DNA of 46,993 bases from CAVAWX01 sp963614215 (GCA_963614215.1 CAVECB010000013.1:1-46993); one strand, 5' to 3'. Shown: positions 32,870 through 42,186, counted from the first letter of the stretch. Notes: generated by a model from the sequence alone, not told the origin. Program-made: numbers and translations.

Positions 32870-33685
32870 TCAGGTGCCCAAGGTGATGACGAGGAGGCAG
32901 ACGAGCATGCCGGGGGCAAGTGGGACGTGCGTGCCGCGCAGCCTGCGACGTGCGAGAGCAAAGCCGACGCCTACGCAGGCGGTGATGAGCGAACAGGCGA
33001 GCATGCCGGCAAGCAGCGCTTCAACGCCGCCGAAGAGGGCGAGCGCGGGCAAGGTCTTCAGGTCGCCGCCGCCGAATGCCGATTGCGCGTGGTGCAGGCG
33101 GCTGACGAGATTGCACAGGCAGAGCATGCCGAGGACGAACAGGGCGGCGGCCAGGCGCCCGCACATCGTGGCAAGCCCACCGTCTGCCATGCACAGGCAC
33201 AGGCCGCAACACGCGAGCGCTACCGCAAGTTCGGTGGGGATGATGCGCGCCATGCAGTCGCAGTAGACGGCGACGTGCAGCACGAAAAACGCGGTGATGC
33301 ACAATGTGTAGACGAGCATCCCTGCCCCGCCCGCAGCAAGCAACAGCCCGTACGCAAGCACGGAAACGGCCCTTGCGCATGCTGCTGCCCGCATCGTGAG
33401 GCATGCCTGTGGGCGCGCGGACGCGCTTGCCTCTTGCGCGGGAGAGGGGAGTCCTTGCCCCATGCGCCCTCGCCGCGCACGCTTGGATGCGATTGCCCCT
33501 TGCGCGGGCACGAGAAGGACGCGTGCGTCCGCTCCGACGCATGCAAACTCGCGCCTCGCGAGCAAAACATCGCCCAGACACGGCACACCCCATGCGCAGA
33601 GCAGGGCTGCTGCGCATAAGAGAAGTATCTGCCCGACGGCAAGTGCCACGCGCCCGCTCCTTTCACCTCGTATGCCGCGTGCCAT
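32870..33685 (-). CDS. Type IV prepilin peptidase (A24 family)
   Basis: A 271-residue integral membrane aspartyl protease. The two active-site motifs are visible: YCDCMARIIPTEL with the first Asp, and SAFGGGDLKTLPALALFGG with the GxGD Asp. There are about seven hydrophobic segments. The cytoplasmic methylase domain of PilD is missing and replaced by a shorter loop, as in CpaA/TadV-type enzymes. AAAGGAG lies before the ATG. No pilin or secretion ATPase genes are in the window, so its substrates lie elsewhere. The N-terminal 90 residues, Ala/Arg-rich, are poorly conserved. Confidence 0.78.
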   Translation of the reverse strand: MARGIRGERSGRVALAVGQILLLCAAALLCAWGVPCLGDVLLARREFACVGADARVLLVPAQGAIASKRARRGRMGQGLPSPAQEASASARPQACLTMRAAACARAVSVLAYGLLLAAGGAGMLVYTLCITAFFVLHVAVYCDCMARIIPTELAVALACCGLCLCMADGGLATMCGRLAAALFVLGMLCLCNLVSRLHHAQSAFGGGDLKTLPALALFGGVEALLAGMLACSLITACVGVGFALARRRLRGTHVPLAPGMLVCLLVITLGT

Positions 33686-33948
33686 GCACTCTAGCGGGTG
33701 GACCTGTACGTTTCACCGAACGAATCCAAAGCGAACTTTGAACGCCTTCCAACCGACTCCTATACGAATCCCGAACAAAATCCGGATGGTTCCCCTTCGA
33801 TCCACGTCCCGCGATTCGAAAACCCGGATGCCTTCCCCAACTACATGTCTTGTGTCTCTCGCCCGGAAAATTCAACCCCAACCCAAAGCGCCGGGGCGCC
33901 CACATGCCCGGCCTGCGCGGCACCACCGCACACATACTCTGACCTCGT

Positions 33949-34012
33949 CTACTTTCAGATTATGGTGCTTCCTACTTTCAGATTATGGTTCACCCTACTT
34001 TCAGATTGTGGG
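33949..34012. repeat. Three 18-bp direct repeats with 23-bp period
   Basis: CTACTTTCAGATTATGGT starts at 33949 and 33972, and a variant ending GATTGTGGG starts at 33995. The 415-base gap 33686-34100 holds these and otherwise no recognisable gene; it is less GC-rich than the prepilin peptidase gene. Three equally spaced sites fit a protein-binding array or the iterated end of a lost transposon. No transposase is present. Confidence 0.9.
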
Positions 34013-34100
34013 GTGAGTGAAGATGCGCCTGAACAGCCTACGGCCGCCCGACAGCGCGCGGGTTTGCGCGGGCGAAGGCGAGCTGGGCGGCAACACGCAG

Positions 34101-34541
34101 CTACAAAGCGTTATCGGAGAGGAGGCGGCACGCTTCCTCGGGGTCGAGCCGCTTTGCCGGGCTGTTCTCGAATGCCCGCACGTCGCGGGAGACGATGCGG
34201 CTGCATGCGCACGACTGCGCCGTGACTCTGACTATACCGTCCTCGAAATCTGGCTCGTCGGACGCCAGGGCGGTTTGCGCCATCTCCTCGGTCAGGTTCA
34301 CCACGGAAAACATCTCCATGATGCGCGCCACCGCGGCTCGGGCGCTGCGCTCGTCGGTGTAGTTCTTCTGGAGGATGTAGTAGACGTCTTTCAGGCCGGC
34401 CACGGAGACGCAAAGCTCGACGCCGCACCCGACGGCGGCTCTGACCACTTTGCACGCCGTCTCGTGGTGCGCGCGGGTGTTGGCCGCCAGATCGATGAGG
34501 AAGTTGGTGTCGAGCAGCCACCTGCGCTTTCTACTCTGCAT
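34101..34541 (-). CDS. PIN-domain toxin (VapC-like)
   Basis: A 146-residue PIN ribonuclease. Acidic active-site candidates are Asp11 in LLDTNFLIDLAA, the Asp in DFEDGIVRVTAQ and the Asp in IVSRDVRAF, with LKDVYYIL at the place of the second acid. PIN toxins cut tRNA or rRNA when freed from their antitoxin. The frame overlaps the antitoxin end by 11 bases, typical of vapBC. Whether it is active cannot be judged; all core acids appear present. Confidence 0.85.
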   Translation of the reverse strand: MQSRKRRWLLDTNFLIDLAANTRAHHETACKVVRAAVGCGVELCVSVAGLKDVYYILQKNYTDERSARAAVARIMEMFSVVNLTEEMAQTALASDEPDFEDGIVRVTAQSCACSRIVSRDVRAFENSPAKRLDPEEACRLLSDNAL

Positions 34542-34812
34542 AGCGCCCTCCGACCACCGCGCGGTCGCCCTCCTTGCTTTCGTCGCCCGCGTACGCCCTG
34601 CACGCCATGGAGTCGAAGAAGGCCAGACCCTCCTCTATTTTTTCCAGAGGTTTTTTCCCTTCCCCCGCTTTTTCCAGCTCGATGACGCCGTCGGGGCGAG
34701 ACGTCAGCACCATCTGGTCGCCGATGTGGATGCCGTGGGCCCGACGCAGGGCCGACGGCAAGACAATCGTTGCGCTGTTTCCCGTCTTCGTGACGGTTGC
34801 GAATGTCGACAT
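34531..34812 (-). CDS. AbrB/MazE-type antitoxin
   Basis: A 93-residue protein with a SpoVT/AbrB swapped-hairpin DNA-binding part at 1-48 (TVTKTGNSATIVLPSALRRA). A basic and acidic toxin-wrapping tail contains KKPLEKIEEGLAFFDS. ATG 34812 follows AGGAGG by 6 bases; the GTG at 34815 is too close. It should bind the toxin and repress the operon promoter just upstream. Confidence 0.85.
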   Translation of the reverse strand: MSTFATVTKTGNSATIVLPSALRRAHGIHIGDQMVLTSRPDGVIELEKAGEGKKPLEKIEEGLAFFDSMACRAYAGDESKEGDRAVVGGRYAE

Positions 34813-34828
34813 CACGCACCTCCTGTTT

Positions 34829-34847
34829 CGTAATGACCGTAATTATA
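34829..34847 (-). promoter_or_regulatory. Promoter and repeated box of the toxin-antitoxin operon
   Basis: On the minus strand TATAAT lies 29 bases before the antitoxin ATG. Two copies of CGTAAT (plus-strand 34829-34834 and 34838-34843) sit between the -10 and the ribosome site, where an AbrB-type autorepressor would bind. Confidence 0.45.
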
Positions 34848-34895
34848 CTACAGCGACGCTACGCCAGCGCCCAATGACGACAAACCACGCCAGGG

Positions 34896-35618
34896 CTACA
34901 GATAAATACCCTCGACGAGACGTTCTGGGAAATCTTCATGGTGTGCTTTGGCATAGGCAAAAGCATAGGCATCCATGTTGCTGATGGCGTAGGCGTCAAT
35001 GTAGATGGAAGCTGATGTGATTGCGCCGTAAACTTCGGCAACATCCACTTTCGTAAACGTCAGTTCCTCGAGATCTTCCGGCGTCTGAACAAAAAATGGC
35101 GACCCCACCTCGCTGAACAACATGAAATTGCCTTGAAGTTTGCCGCAATGCGTGCAGGTGTTAGCCATTTGAAAATCGTCAACAGTCTTGGAAAACATTT
35201 TCCGGTAACCGCAACGCTTCTCGATATACGTGCGGATTTCAGCGGGCACACACCCAATCGGATTCACGATTGTCAGCGAATCAGCCTCTGAGGTATCTCC
35301 TTGACAGTAACCAACAAAACCCTCCTCATTTTCATTTCCGTCGTCATCAGCTTCTCCCTTTGAGGCACAGCTTTGATAAGGGATACCGAACCCTACCACC
35401 TCAGTCTGCTCGCCGCAGCTCCAGCACTCGCGCTTGGCAAATACAAGGTAGATGTAGGCGCCATCTTCCAGTTCGTCCTCGTCGAGAAGCCACTTTGTGA
35501 ACGGTTCAGTGCTCATGCCATCTGGCACGTACCAAATCTTCGCCGCGGGATCCCACCTCGCACCAAGTGCCTTAGCGTCATTTTTCTCTGCGAATGGAAC
35601 GTTCAGGTCGGTCCTCAT
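34896..35618 (-). CDS. DUF5710-domain protein with zinc-finger-like Cys pairs
   Basis: A 240-residue protein. The first 45 residues match DUF5710: LNVPFAEKNDAKALGARWDP then KIWYVPDG. This small domain is found in plasmid and phage primase or antirestriction-type proteins and may bind DNA. Two CxxC pairs (CWSCGE near 66 and CTHCGK near 155) could hold zinc. The C-terminal part is rich in Ala, Tyr and acidic residues and matches nothing I know. ATG 35618 has AGGAG 9 bases upstream; the ATG at 35627 directly abuts that site. It lies 130 bases after the helicase gene on the same strand. Confidence 0.65.
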   Translation of the reverse strand: MRTDLNVPFAEKNDAKALGARWDPAAKIWYVPDGMSTEPFTKWLLDEDELEDGAYIYLVFAKRECWSCGEQTEVVGFGIPYQSCASKGEADDDGNENEEGFVGYCQGDTSEADSLTIVNPIGCVPAEIRTYIEKRCGYRKMFSKTVDDFQMANTCTHCGKLQGNFMLFSEVGSPFFVQTPEDLEELTFTKVDVAEVYGAITSASIYIDAYAISNMDAYAFAYAKAHHEDFPERLVEGIYL

Positions 35619-35748
35619 CGCGATCATCTCCTATCGAGTCCGAATTCCAGTAGAGCAACTCGCTCCGCAATATTCCATTGCAGACCGATTGGACACTCTT
35701 CCCGCCTAGGAAAAACATGGACAGAATTTCCTAGCTAGAAGAAATCCC

Positions 35749-38700
35749 TTACGAAGCATGCCCCCCTTTCCACTCCAATAGCGCCGTAATGTTTTGGGCA
35801 AGCCATTGCTGGGCTTCGGGGTTGAAAAAAATGCCCGTGTTCCCGTCCTTTTTGAAGCTACGCCATCTAATTCCGAGTTTGGCGCCCGCTTCGGTCGGCA
35901 CTCTGCCAGAAACGCCGTCGATTGCGCCTTGCCCTATCAGTTCTTTTCCCTTTAGCCACTCGAGGATCTCCGTGGAACTGAATCTTGCATTCTTTAGGCT
36001 GGCAAACCTGTCATCCTTGAGCAAGGCACCGGCCGAGGCACAGTCGTCCCCCTTCGTTGACTCTAGATCTGCCAGCGAAAAACTCGAGGATGTGCTAGTC
36101 GAGCTCTTAAGCTCAGGGTTTACGGGTTCTGACGGTGCAGTGTTTGAATGCGTTGACGGGTTTTCTACGGCTTCGAATTTCGGAAACTCGACGTTGCCGA
36201 AATCCTTTTTAACAAGCGCGGCATAGACATCGTTTGCGTCGCTTTTCAGAATTGTGATTGTGGGTTTGTCCGAACCGTTCCCATCTGAAGTTGTCTCGCC
36301 CCTGATTCCCATGCAACCGAGCGCCTTATTTACGTCATTGAGGCCGACCGGGTTGACGTGCGCTGCCTTGTTTCTCTCGGCGGCGAAATCCCTAACAACT
36401 TCTGAAAGGGCTTCCCACCAGCTTGCGTCAGCGCAAGGAGACTCCTGCTTGCCGACGAGCTCTGTCGTTCCCCACGCCAGACGACGAGTGGCCAATGTAT
36501 CTCCGACAATTCGGCTGTATTGACCAATCGTCACGTTCTCACATTCCTTGAGGTTCTGCTTTTTCGGCATCCTGTAGTCTGGAACCACTTTCTTCAAGGC
36601 GGGAAGCGCCTGAAGGTTGATATAGATTTCGGCAGCTTTGTCGAACATCTTGAGAACAAAGCTCAGGTCGAAATTCTCGTCGACTTCTGGCCCACATGTA
36701 AACATCTCGTACAGAAGAATCCCCTGTTTGATGTTGCTCAGCACCCTGTTGTTGTTATCTTTATCGACGCAGTCCTTAAACATGCTTTCAAGTTCATCCA
36801 ACGAAGGAAACCCGCACTTTGCAGGGTTGTTCTTCTCGTCCCTGAGAAGGCGATCCGTGCGTTCCGACATGTTTTCCAAGTACGGTTCGGTGTCGTAGAC
36901 AAGCTCCTTGTCGCCTGCGCCATCCGCGCCTGCTTCCACTTCTTTGAAAGGCAGCGATTCGCCAACAGGGAGCATCTGACGGGCGAGGCGCAACTCCTCC
37001 TTTTCACCGGAATCAAGATAGTTCTCCCAGTGCTTGACCCATGCCGTGTCGAGAATTCGTTTCATTTTGCTTACGTATTCGTTCTCTTTCCACACGTTGA
37101 AGTCGCCCACGACGTAGAGCCGCTGCTTTGCCCGGCTTGCCGCAACGTTGACAATGTTCGAGTTCACGAACTGGACTGCACCGCGCGCCTCCTTGTCACA
37201 TCCGAGGACAAAGACGACCTCGAGAGCCTCTTTGCCCTGGAAGGTGTGGACGGTGCCGATGTTGTTCTCCTTAAACTTCTCCCACATCTTGCCGCCATCT
37301 GAATTCGGTGCGGCGCTTCCCAGAGCTTCGCGAATTCCTTCAACCACCGTTTTGAAGGGGGAGATGATGAAGAGGCTGGGGATTGTTTCCCCTTCGGGCA
37401 GCTTTTTGAACGCTTGCTCGACGATTTCGCGAACCCTCTTGCCTTGTTTTTCGACGTAATGGTTTTTGTTGCCCCTCTCGCTGCCCCCGACGTTGAGCCA
37501 CTGGGAAGAGGGGTGATAGAAGCTGTTAAGTTTTTTTCTGTCGTTTTCCTTCTCCGGGTTGAGCGATGCCGTTTCGTTAAGCATGCTCCCCTGGTAGGAA
37601 ACTTCGTTGGATATGTCGAACATCGGCGACACGCAGCGGCGGTGAACAACCAAGGGGCATCCCACCCATGATGAGTTCTCTTGGCCGCCTTCGAATATCC
37701 AGCGCTCTTGCCCGTGCGGGTTGAGTTCGTCGGCGAACTTTTGGACAGAAGCGGTGTCGCCCGTGTAGAACGGGTCTATGTTTTGGGCCATGGCCCCGCG
37801 CAACGCCTTTGCCTCTTGACAGACGACGGGCTCAACCTGGAAGGGGTCTCCGACGACCATCGCCTTCCTGCAGCGAGACAAAATGCCGAGCGCGGCGTGA
37901 GGCACGGCCTGGCCAGCCTCGTCGATGATGAGAAGACCGAACGGAGCTTTTTGTCCGTCTTCGATGGTGACGTCCTTGAACATCGCCTGTACCGAGGCAA
38001 ACGTAGTCGAGATGACGGGGGTTAGGATATTGAGGGTCTGAAAAAGCGCCGGCACCATCGCCTTTTTGTCGTTCTCGTCAAACTTGATGATTTCTGGCGC
38101 GCCGGATTCCCGGCTCTTCTTCTTTTGGCCCCAATAGGCGCAAAGGTACTCGAGATTTGCCTTCATCTTCGAAGAGGAGAGTATGAACTCGCGCGTGAGC
38201 TGCAGAGCCCTCAAGAAGAGGAGGTCCCGTTCTCGCATGAGCGCCTTGCCGGCTGCGGGGTTGAATAGGTGCGCTTTTTTGCGCCTGTCTTCATCGTCGC
38301 TTGTCAAGTCATCGATAAGGTTCATGTTGATCGACGGGTAGGCAGAGCCTTCACCCATGATGTACGGCCTGTAGTTTTCGGCTTCTTTTTCTGCATCTTC
38401 TAGATTGCGCTTTGTCTCGTCGATGCGCGAAGACACGGAAGCGATTTGTTCCTCCAGTTCATCAACGACAGAAGCCTTTTCCTCGCATTCGTTCAACATG
38501 GATCTCAGCTCATCGACAAATTTTGCAAGCTCGTTTTTCCCTCGATGTTCCGCCTTAAAAAGTTCGAGCTGGTACTGCGCGTTTTCGAGTTCCCTTTCAG
38601 CTTCGGCAAGCTTTTTCTTGTGTCTAAAGATTGTTTTCTTTTCAGTAACCGCCTTTTTTGCCTCGTCCGCATTCGCAACAACTCGCTCAAGATGCTGCTC

Positions 38701-40674
38701 TTTGATATCAAGGCGTGTCAGGAAATCATCCAGCTCTTCAATAAAACCCCTAAGCCCGTTGAGAGATTTATCCCCAAGCTTAACTTTAGCTGCGTTTTGT
38801 TTGCGCGCAACAAAATCCAGCCCCTTCTGAAGAGCTTTGTGATACGCCGCCTTCTCCTGCTTTACATCGGCCTTGAGTTCTTCGATTCTTTCGTCCAGAT
38901 AATCAAACTCACATTGGTAGAATTCGGCTCTGTCCAATATGAAAAAGAAATTCGAGAATAGGTTCTGCACCCTCTCGTACTGCTCGTTGAATTGCTGTTG
39001 TGCCTCCGCATAATTGCTTTTACTCTTACTCTTGCGCAAGGGAAGGCTGCTCAACGATTGGTACAAGAAGCCGTTTATGTTCGACCTTTTTCCAAGCCGT
39101 GCCGCAAGCAACAGGTGAAGATTTGAATCCTTGCGATCGTCGTAGTCTCGTGCTTTTACTTGAGCTCCTCTCTGCCTGAATTGATTGAAAGCGGCATACG
39201 AGAAGTAAAGATCCCGTTTCTCCACGGGCTCATTCTTCTTTCCGCTCTCTTTTTCAACCCAGTTGGGCCAAGACACCCGAACCTGGCTGCTGTCCAGAAA
39301 CTCCTCTTTTTCGTCTTCATCTATGCCGTCGAAAAGGCCTTCTGCATCTGGAAGCTCCTTCGAGATGTTCTCGACAGCGGTGTTGTTGGACGAGCAGACG
39401 ATGATGCCGAGGTCGTTGATCCTCTCGTCCTTCAGCTTGTAGACACCATCTGCAAGATAGCCCCTCTCCTTCAACAGGCGAACTTTCTCGAATGCATCAT
39501 CCGGGTTGTCATATGTGCTGAGCAGTCGGGCCTTTCCCACAACGTTTGCCGCGATGATGTCCTTGAGGAGCGTGGTCTTGCCGGTGCCCGGAGGCCCGTT
39601 CACGGACATGATGTCGTTTGCGGGGAATTCTGCGTTCTCGCGGTTTTTTTCAGCCACGAGGTCGACGGCAACCTGCTGCATGAGCGACAGCGAGTATTTG
39701 CTCGGCCAGCGCCCCAACGGAATAGAATCGTATCCTAGCGCCTCTTGATAGAACCGCAACTGTCGGGTTTTGTTGTCCGCCTCGCCGTCATCTGCGCCGC
39801 TGAGAATATCTATTCTCTCGGCTTTTTCGCCGCCGCTTTTGTGCTTGAGCCCCGCTTTAAGATAGTGAAGCACGAGGGACAGCTGCCCGTTTTCAAAGGC
39901 GTCGAGCGTGTCTGCGTTCTCGACGCAGGTGCGCAGGTTCCCGATATCTTTGGAGTAGTAGCTGCGGAAAGAGACTTCGTATGAAAAATCTTCTTTTGTT
40001 GAGGCCTTGTAGTCGAAGAGAATACTTTCCAAGCATTGTGATCTTTGAGCCTCGTTAAGCTGCTCGCTCTCGACGAGTTTTTCCAAGTAAGGGGCGATAT
40101 GTTTCTTTACAATTTCCGCAACAGATGCAAGGCCAAGCGGTTCGCTGCCGAAACGTTCGGCAAGATCCTCATTGATGTCCTTGTTTTTGACCTCATATTC
40201 AGAGACCTTGATTTTCCCGTCGTCGTCTTTTGCGCTTGCCGCCCACAGAAGCGGCGAAAGCTCGAAGTTCTTAAATGCGCCTTCGGGAGAAATTTTAAGA
40301 AGGGCAGCAGCCACCTCGTCAATTTCCCTCTCAATTCGCTTCCCCGCACCGTCTTCATCACTTTCGAAATACGAGATGAGTGCCTCTCGCGGAATTGCCC
40401 CCAGATGCAAGTACGTAAAGCGAGATTCCAAATCAAAGGCGCCGGGGAATCCAGAGAGGCGCTCCTTGATGAGGTCGTTGAGTTCTGAGACGGAAGATGA
40501 GCCGCCAGGCTTGTACACATCCGAAACGGAGGTGATTTCCCCCTTCTCTCCCTCCTCTTCTTTCTTCTTTTTGATCTCTGGTTTCTTTTTTGGCTTTGGA
40601 AGGGAGCTCTGCGACATGAAGTCCAGATAGCACCAGTAGTTCAGAACATCGAGAATCTCATTTTCGACCTGCAT
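35749..40674 (-). CDS. Large SF1 helicase (AAA_11/AAA_12) with coiled-coil insertion
   Basis: A 1641-residue protein. Walker A SVNGPPGTGKTTLL lies near 358-371, Walker B LLIIDEAGQAVP near 917, then VGDPFQVEPV, VHTFQGKEALEV near 1143 and NVAASRAKQRLYVVGD near 1180. These are Upf1/Dna2-type SF1 motifs. Between the Walker boxes lie about 550 residues, with coiled coil at about 570-770. The N-terminal 60 residues are Lys/Glu-rich, and 1220-1641 is an unassigned extension with a Ser/Thr-rich linker. ATG 40674 has AAAGGAG 5 bases upstream. It overlaps no residue of the WYL gene stop but follows within 3 bases. Such helicases occur in defence islands; the role here is inference. Confidence 0.82.
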   Translation of the reverse strand: MQVENEILDVLNYWCYLDFMSQSSLPKPKKKPEIKKKKEEEGEKGEITSVSDVYKPGGSSSVSELNDLIKERLSGFPGAFDLESRFTYLHLGAIPREALISYFESDEDGAGKRIEREIDEVAAALLKISPEGAFKNFELSPLLWAASAKDDDGKIKVSEYEVKNKDINEDLAERFGSEPLGLASVAEIVKKHIAPYLEKLVESEQLNEAQRSQCLESILFDYKASTKEDFSYEVSFRSYYSKDIGNLRTCVENADTLDAFENGQLSLVLHYLKAGLKHKSGGEKAERIDILSGADDGEADNKTRQLRFYQEALGYDSIPLGRWPSKYSLSLMQQVAVDLVAEKNRENAEFPANDIMSVNGPPGTGKTTLLKDIIAANVVGKARLLSTYDNPDDAFEKVRLLKERGYLADGVYKLKDERINDLGIIVCSSNNTAVENISKELPDAEGLFDGIDEDEKEEFLDSSQVRVSWPNWVEKESGKKNEPVEKRDLYFSYAAFNQFRQRGAQVKARDYDDRKDSNLHLLLAARLGKRSNINGFLYQSLSSLPLRKSKSKSNYAEAQQQFNEQYERVQNLFSNFFFILDRAEFYQCEFDYLDERIEELKADVKQEKAAYHKALQKGLDFVARKQNAAKVKLGDKSLNGLRGFIEELDDFLTRLDIKEQHLERVVANADEAKKAVTEKKTIFRHKKKLAEAERELENAQYQLELFKAEHRGKNELAKFVDELRSMLNECEEKASVVDELEEQIASVSSRIDETKRNLEDAEKEAENYRPYIMGEGSAYPSINMNLIDDLTSDDEDRRKKAHLFNPAAGKALMRERDLLFLRALQLTREFILSSSKMKANLEYLCAYWGQKKKSRESGAPEIIKFDENDKKAMVPALFQTLNILTPVISTTFASVQAMFKDVTIEDGQKAPFGLLIIDEAGQAVPHAALGILSRCRKAMVVGDPFQVEPVVCQEAKALRGAMAQNIDPFYTGDTASVQKFADELNPHGQERWIFEGGQENSSWVGCPLVVHRRCVSPMFDISNEVSYQGSMLNETASLNPEKENDRKKLNSFYHPSSQWLNVGGSERGNKNHYVEKQGKRVREIVEQAFKKLPEGETIPSLFIISPFKTVVEGIREALGSAAPNSDGGKMWEKFKENNIGTVHTFQGKEALEVVFVLGCDKEARGAVQFVNSNIVNVAASRAKQRLYVVGDFNVWKENEYVSKMKRILDTAWVKHWENYLDSGEKEELRLARQMLPVGESLPFKEVEAGADGAGDKELVYDTEPYLENMSERTDRLLRDEKNNPAKCGFPSLDELESMFKDCVDKDNNNRVLSNIKQGILLYEMFTCGPEVDENFDLSFVLKMFDKAAEIYINLQALPALKKVVPDYRMPKKQNLKECENVTIGQYSRIVGDTLATRRLAWGTTELVGKQESPCADASWWEALSEVVRDFAAERNKAAHVNPVGLNDVNKALGCMGIRGETTSDGNGSDKPTITILKSDANDVYAALVKKDFGNVEFPKFEAVENPSTHSNTAPSEPVNPELKSSTSTSSSFSLADLESTKGDDCASAGALLKDDRFASLKNARFSSTEILEWLKGKELIGQGAIDGVSGRVPTEAGAKLGIRWRSFKKDGNTGIFFNPEAQQWLAQNITALLEWKGGHAS

Positions 40675-40676
40675 GT

Positions 40677-42086
40677 TCACTCCTTTGCTGTCTTTGCTTT
40701 TGCTGCTCGATATGCTGCGATGAGTTTCTTCTCAGAGTCGTCAAGGCCTTCAACGGTGCAGATTTCGTCGGGAAGCGTCTCGCCGCTCGCATCGAAAAGA
40801 TCGATTTGCTGCTCCCATAGCCTTATTCCCAAATTATAGCGGCAATCCAACAGGTATTTCCTCACGCGCTTGGCTGCGTCCTTTGGTTCCAGCAACACCA
40901 CGTCACGCACGCGCTGCTTGGCCCATAGCTCTACGCCGTAAGGATGCGCCATGAACGTCAGCTCGTACCACGGGTTCGCTTGCCTGGATTGCTCGCTTTC
41001 CGGGCGCAGAGTCGCCCCCTCTTTGTCCAACGCCTTCGCCGAGGCGCTTTTGTGAATTTCGAACTTCTCGAAAGGGGAGAACTTTTCATAGGCATCATGG
41101 AAACCGTTTCCTTTGCATAGCATGCGAATGCATACTTTTTCTTTGGTGGAACCCCAGCCCAGCACCGCGCCGTCCAGGTAGCACTCGACAAGGCCGTCGA
41201 ACTCTGGGCGGCAGGCGGGTTTCAGCTTTATCGGTTCGCCGACTATGTTTCTCGGGTCTTCTGGGTCGACAACGTGGAGCTCTGCAATTTCTACAAGGCG
41301 GACGGACGCGAGCTTGTCTCTTTTGCCCGTCGCATTGACAAGCACGTAGAATTCCCCGTCGATGGCTTTCACGGCAAATGGCCACCGCCCTTCCGCATAG
41401 CGGTTCTCGTCGGTGGCATCGTTTATCCCCCGGGCAGGTTGAACCCGGTATTTTCCCCCGCGCCATGGGCCTACGATATGGTGCACCTTTTCGTATGAGA
41501 TGGCTTTCCCTTCCTCGATAGCCCTCCTCAGGCGGGCGGCTATGGCAAGAATGTCTTCGGCGGAGCGCCCGACACCGTTGTCCGGCCAGTCTTGTCCTGC
41601 GGTTGGAAGCTTTTCTTCGATGGCATACGGCATGAACTCGACGGATTCTTTTGCGCCCATCAGGATGGCGAAATCGTTTGCGAGGTATTCGAGTTCGCTG
41701 CGGTCCGCCTGGCGTCTCTTGACGAAGTAGAAGGTGGTGCCTGATTTTTCCACCGTTTCGATTCTGGGCGGCCTCAACGGATGGAATGCCGTCTGCTCGC
41801 TCTCGGAGCCGACGATAACCTTGATGGCCTGTTTGGCGCGGGCCTCTTCGGTGTCGAGCGCCGACCACGACGCGATGGCTTTGAGGCAGTTCCTGATTTT
41901 CTTCTCGCCCGGGACCATATTCTCGCCGTATAGCTGCGCAGCTCTTGCGGCGACGTCGTTCACGGAGAGAGGGTGTTCCTCGTCGGAATATTCTTGAAGC
42001 ACCCAGAAAAGGGCAAGGATTTCGGCTCCGCTGTAGCTTTTGCGGTTGCCGACGTGCGTCGTTGAGCTTACGTTCGAATCTGCCAT
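40677..42086 (-). CDS. WYL-domain transcription regulator
   Basis: A 469-residue protein. Residues 15-120 look like a winged-helix region (YSGAEILALFWVLQEYSDEE). About 190-290 resembles a WYL sensor domain, with ISYEKVHHIVGPWRGGKYRV, FAVKAIDGEFYVLVN and ASVRLVEIAELHVV in the WYL, ligand and strand positions. The C-terminal 170 residues are a WCX-like extension. WYL proteins often repress or trigger phage defence operons. GGAGG lies 5 bases before ATG 42086, and a TTGAAA/TATCAT promoter is 70 bases upstream. The domain match is moderate because the literal WYL triplet is not clear. Confidence 0.65.
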   Translation of the reverse strand: MADSNVSSTTHVGNRKSYSGAEILALFWVLQEYSDEEHPLSVNDVAARAAQLYGENMVPGEKKIRNCLKAIASWSALDTEEARAKQAIKVIVGSESEQTAFHPLRPPRIETVEKSGTTFYFVKRRQADRSELEYLANDFAILMGAKESVEFMPYAIEEKLPTAGQDWPDNGVGRSAEDILAIAARLRRAIEEGKAISYEKVHHIVGPWRGGKYRVQPARGINDATDENRYAEGRWPFAVKAIDGEFYVLVNATGKRDKLASVRLVEIAELHVVDPEDPRNIVGEPIKLKPACRPEFDGLVECYLDGAVLGWGSTKEKVCIRMLCKGNGFHDAYEKFSPFEKFEIHKSASAKALDKEGATLRPESEQSRQANPWYELTFMAHPYGVELWAKQRVRDVVLLEPKDAAKRVRKYLLDCRYNLGIRLWEQQIDLFDASGETLPDEICTVEGLDDSEKKLIAAYRAAKAKTAKE

Positions 42087-42116
42087 GTCAACCTCCGTCA
42101 GGGCAACCTAATAGCA

Positions 42117-42150
42117 GGTGAGGCGCCTCCCACCTGTAGGGACACGCCTC
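42117..42150. promoter_or_regulatory. Candidate operator in the WYL-helicase leader
   Basis: GGTGAGGCGCCTCCCACC (42117-42134) is an imperfect palindrome around GGCGCC, and another CGCCTC lies at 42145-42150. They sit between the promoter and the WYL ribosome site, where an autorepressor would act. Confidence 0.35.
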
Positions 42151-42158
42151 ATCCCCCG

Positions 42159-42186
42159 ATGATACAAGTCGTTACGGACTTTTCAA
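42159..42186 (-). promoter_or_regulatory. Promoter of the WYL-helicase operon
   Basis: On the minus strand TTGAAA, a 16-base spacer and TATCAT lie 73 bases before the WYL ATG. It is the only good promoter seen before this three-gene row. Confidence 0.55.

Noticed and set aside
33698..34225. Plus-strand frame of 175 codons across the repeat-bearing gap
   Set aside because: It runs through the direct repeats and then antisense to the PIN toxin, with no domain, no ribosome site and mixed composition.
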